Assembly (NCBI GenBank): GCA_900553675.1
Contig: USEH01000122.1
Span: 1 to 6,475 of the forward strand
DNA: 6,475 nt
Origin: an uncultured Ruminococcus sp.
Lineage (GTDB): Bacteria > Bacillota > Clostridia > Oscillospirales > Ruminococcaceae
Direction: 5' to 3'
In this document: in pieces, positions 6,304-6,475 of the stretch
Position numbering within the stretch: position 1 is the first letter of the stretch
Layout: each line of letters starts with the position of its first letter
The notes under the pieces: generated by a model
Told to the model about the DNA's origin: nothing
Database searches by the model: none
What the model saw: the letters and a program-made list of their open reading frames with translations, nothing else
Translations under genes and position numbers: made by a program

Positions 6304-6332
6304 TCGAGCCCGAATGGGCGACAATAAAAAAA
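6304..6332. repeat. Fourth, separated copy of the mini-hairpin repeat
   Basis: The stretch starts TCGAGCCCGAATGGGCGA and ends in an A run, matching the layout of the units at 6170-6260. Its stem GCCC-GAAT-GGGC differs in sequence from theirs, yet pairing is kept. Confidence 0.5.
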
Positions 6333-6335
6333 TCC

Positions 6336-6366
6336 ATAAAAAGTCAGGGCCTCCCTGACTTTTTAT
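6336..6366. terminator. Bidirectional intrinsic terminator
   Basis: Arms 6336-6349 and 6353-6366 are perfectly complementary over 14 bp with a 3-nt loop CCT. The stem core AGTCAGGG/CCCTGACT is flanked by an A run on the left and a T run on the right, so each strand ends in a U-tract. It may terminate the MerR transcript (198 nt after its stop) and any convergent transcript from the right. Confidence 0.85.
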
Positions 6367-6372
6367 ACCTTA

Positions 6373-6439
6373 ATTGGCGTAGCCTTTAAATATTGCGCCC
6401 ACGCGCAATATTTAAAGGCGTGAGCGTAGCGGAGCCAAT
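6373..6439. repeat. Nested palindrome with perfect 17-bp inner stem
   Basis: The inner arms 6382-6398 and 6403-6419 pair perfectly over 17 bp around the loop CCAC. An outer pair ATTGGC (6373-6378) and GCCAAT (6434-6439) encloses it. A 7-bp direct repeat GCGTAGC (6377-6383 and 6424-6430) also flanks the stem. No T-tract follows, so this is not a simple terminator. It looks like a palindromic intergenic element, but whether it is repeated in the genome cannot be seen here. Confidence 0.65.
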
Positions 6440-6475
6440 GCCAGAAGGGGCACACGGGGGAACACTCAGGGGTTC

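Larger units (their letters stand above)
6139..6475. other. Gene-free, highly structured 3' region
   Basis: No coding region here can be supported. In order it holds degenerate repeats with small hairpins (6170-6260 and 6304-6332), a hairpin with a minus-strand T-tract (6255-6290), a perfect bidirectional terminator hairpin (6336-6366), a nested palindrome (6373-6439) and the left part of a further hairpin cut by the window end (from about 6456). The plus strand is purine and A rich up to 6345. The arrangement suggests a boundary between transcription units, perhaps with a palindromic intergenic element. Confidence 0.7.

Noticed and set aside
5972..6337. Minus-strand open frame of 121 codons rich in Phe and Cys
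   Set aside because: It is the reverse reading of the MerR 3' end and the A-rich repeats; composition is an artefact of poly-A tracts and no RBS or family pattern is seen.
6146..6355. Plus-strand frame open across the repeats, Lys/Glu/Arg rich
   Set aside because: No plausible start or RBS, low-complexity repeat translation, and it ends inside the terminator hairpin.

Overview
The window looks like ordinary chromosome from a low-to-medium GC Gram-positive anaerobe of the Clostridia (Oscillospirales/Lachnospirales type). This is an inference from the gene families (PepF, ROK glucokinase with a zinc-type Cys cluster, YxjI/LURP-one protein, MerR-TipAS regulator), strong AGGAGG-like ribosome binding sites before nearly every gene, and short U-tract terminators. 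No species can be named from sequence alone. All seven genes lie on the + strand, and no tRNA, rRNA, CRISPR array, transposase or phage gene is visible.

Layout. Positions 1-120 hold a well-formed promoter (TTTACA, 17 bp, extended -10 TAAAAT) and a strong RBS for pepF (121-1923), an M3 oligoendopeptidase. It is followed after 38 bp by glcK (1962-2909), a ROK-family glucokinase. A 17-bp hairpin (2922-2960) then separates these two from a second run of four closely spaced genes: a LURP-one-related/YxjI-like protein (3021-3500), the Holliday-junction resolvase/RNase RuvX (3511-3930, GTG start), a class I SAM methyltransferase (3994-4749) and a small P-loop kinase-like protein (4768-5289). This run ends at a clear intrinsic terminator (5294-5322). 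Next is an independently transcribed MerR-family regulator with a C-terminal TipAS drug-binding domain (5404-6138). Its promoter has the 19-bp spacer and internal dyad expected of a MerR-autoregulated promoter. The last 337 bases (6139-6475) have no supportable gene but are densely structured: degenerate tandem repeats carrying small hairpins, a hairpin that reads as a minus-strand terminator, a perfect bidirectional terminator, a nested palindrome with a perfect 17-bp stem, and the start of another hairpin cut by the window edge.

How the genes work together. pepF and glcK are probably co-transcribed housekeeping genes for peptide turnover and glucose phosphorylation. The second run mixes DNA/RNA maintenance (ruvX) with three genes whose substrates cannot be read from sequence. 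The MerR-TipAS gene is a stand-alone sensor. Its most interesting property is an internal start at Met111 with a good Shine-Dalgarno, which would produce the TipAS domain alone, as known for Streptomyces tipA (TipAL/TipAS). I see no new multi-gene defence or biosynthetic system; the items most worth following up are the possible TipAS-only product and the structured 3' region.
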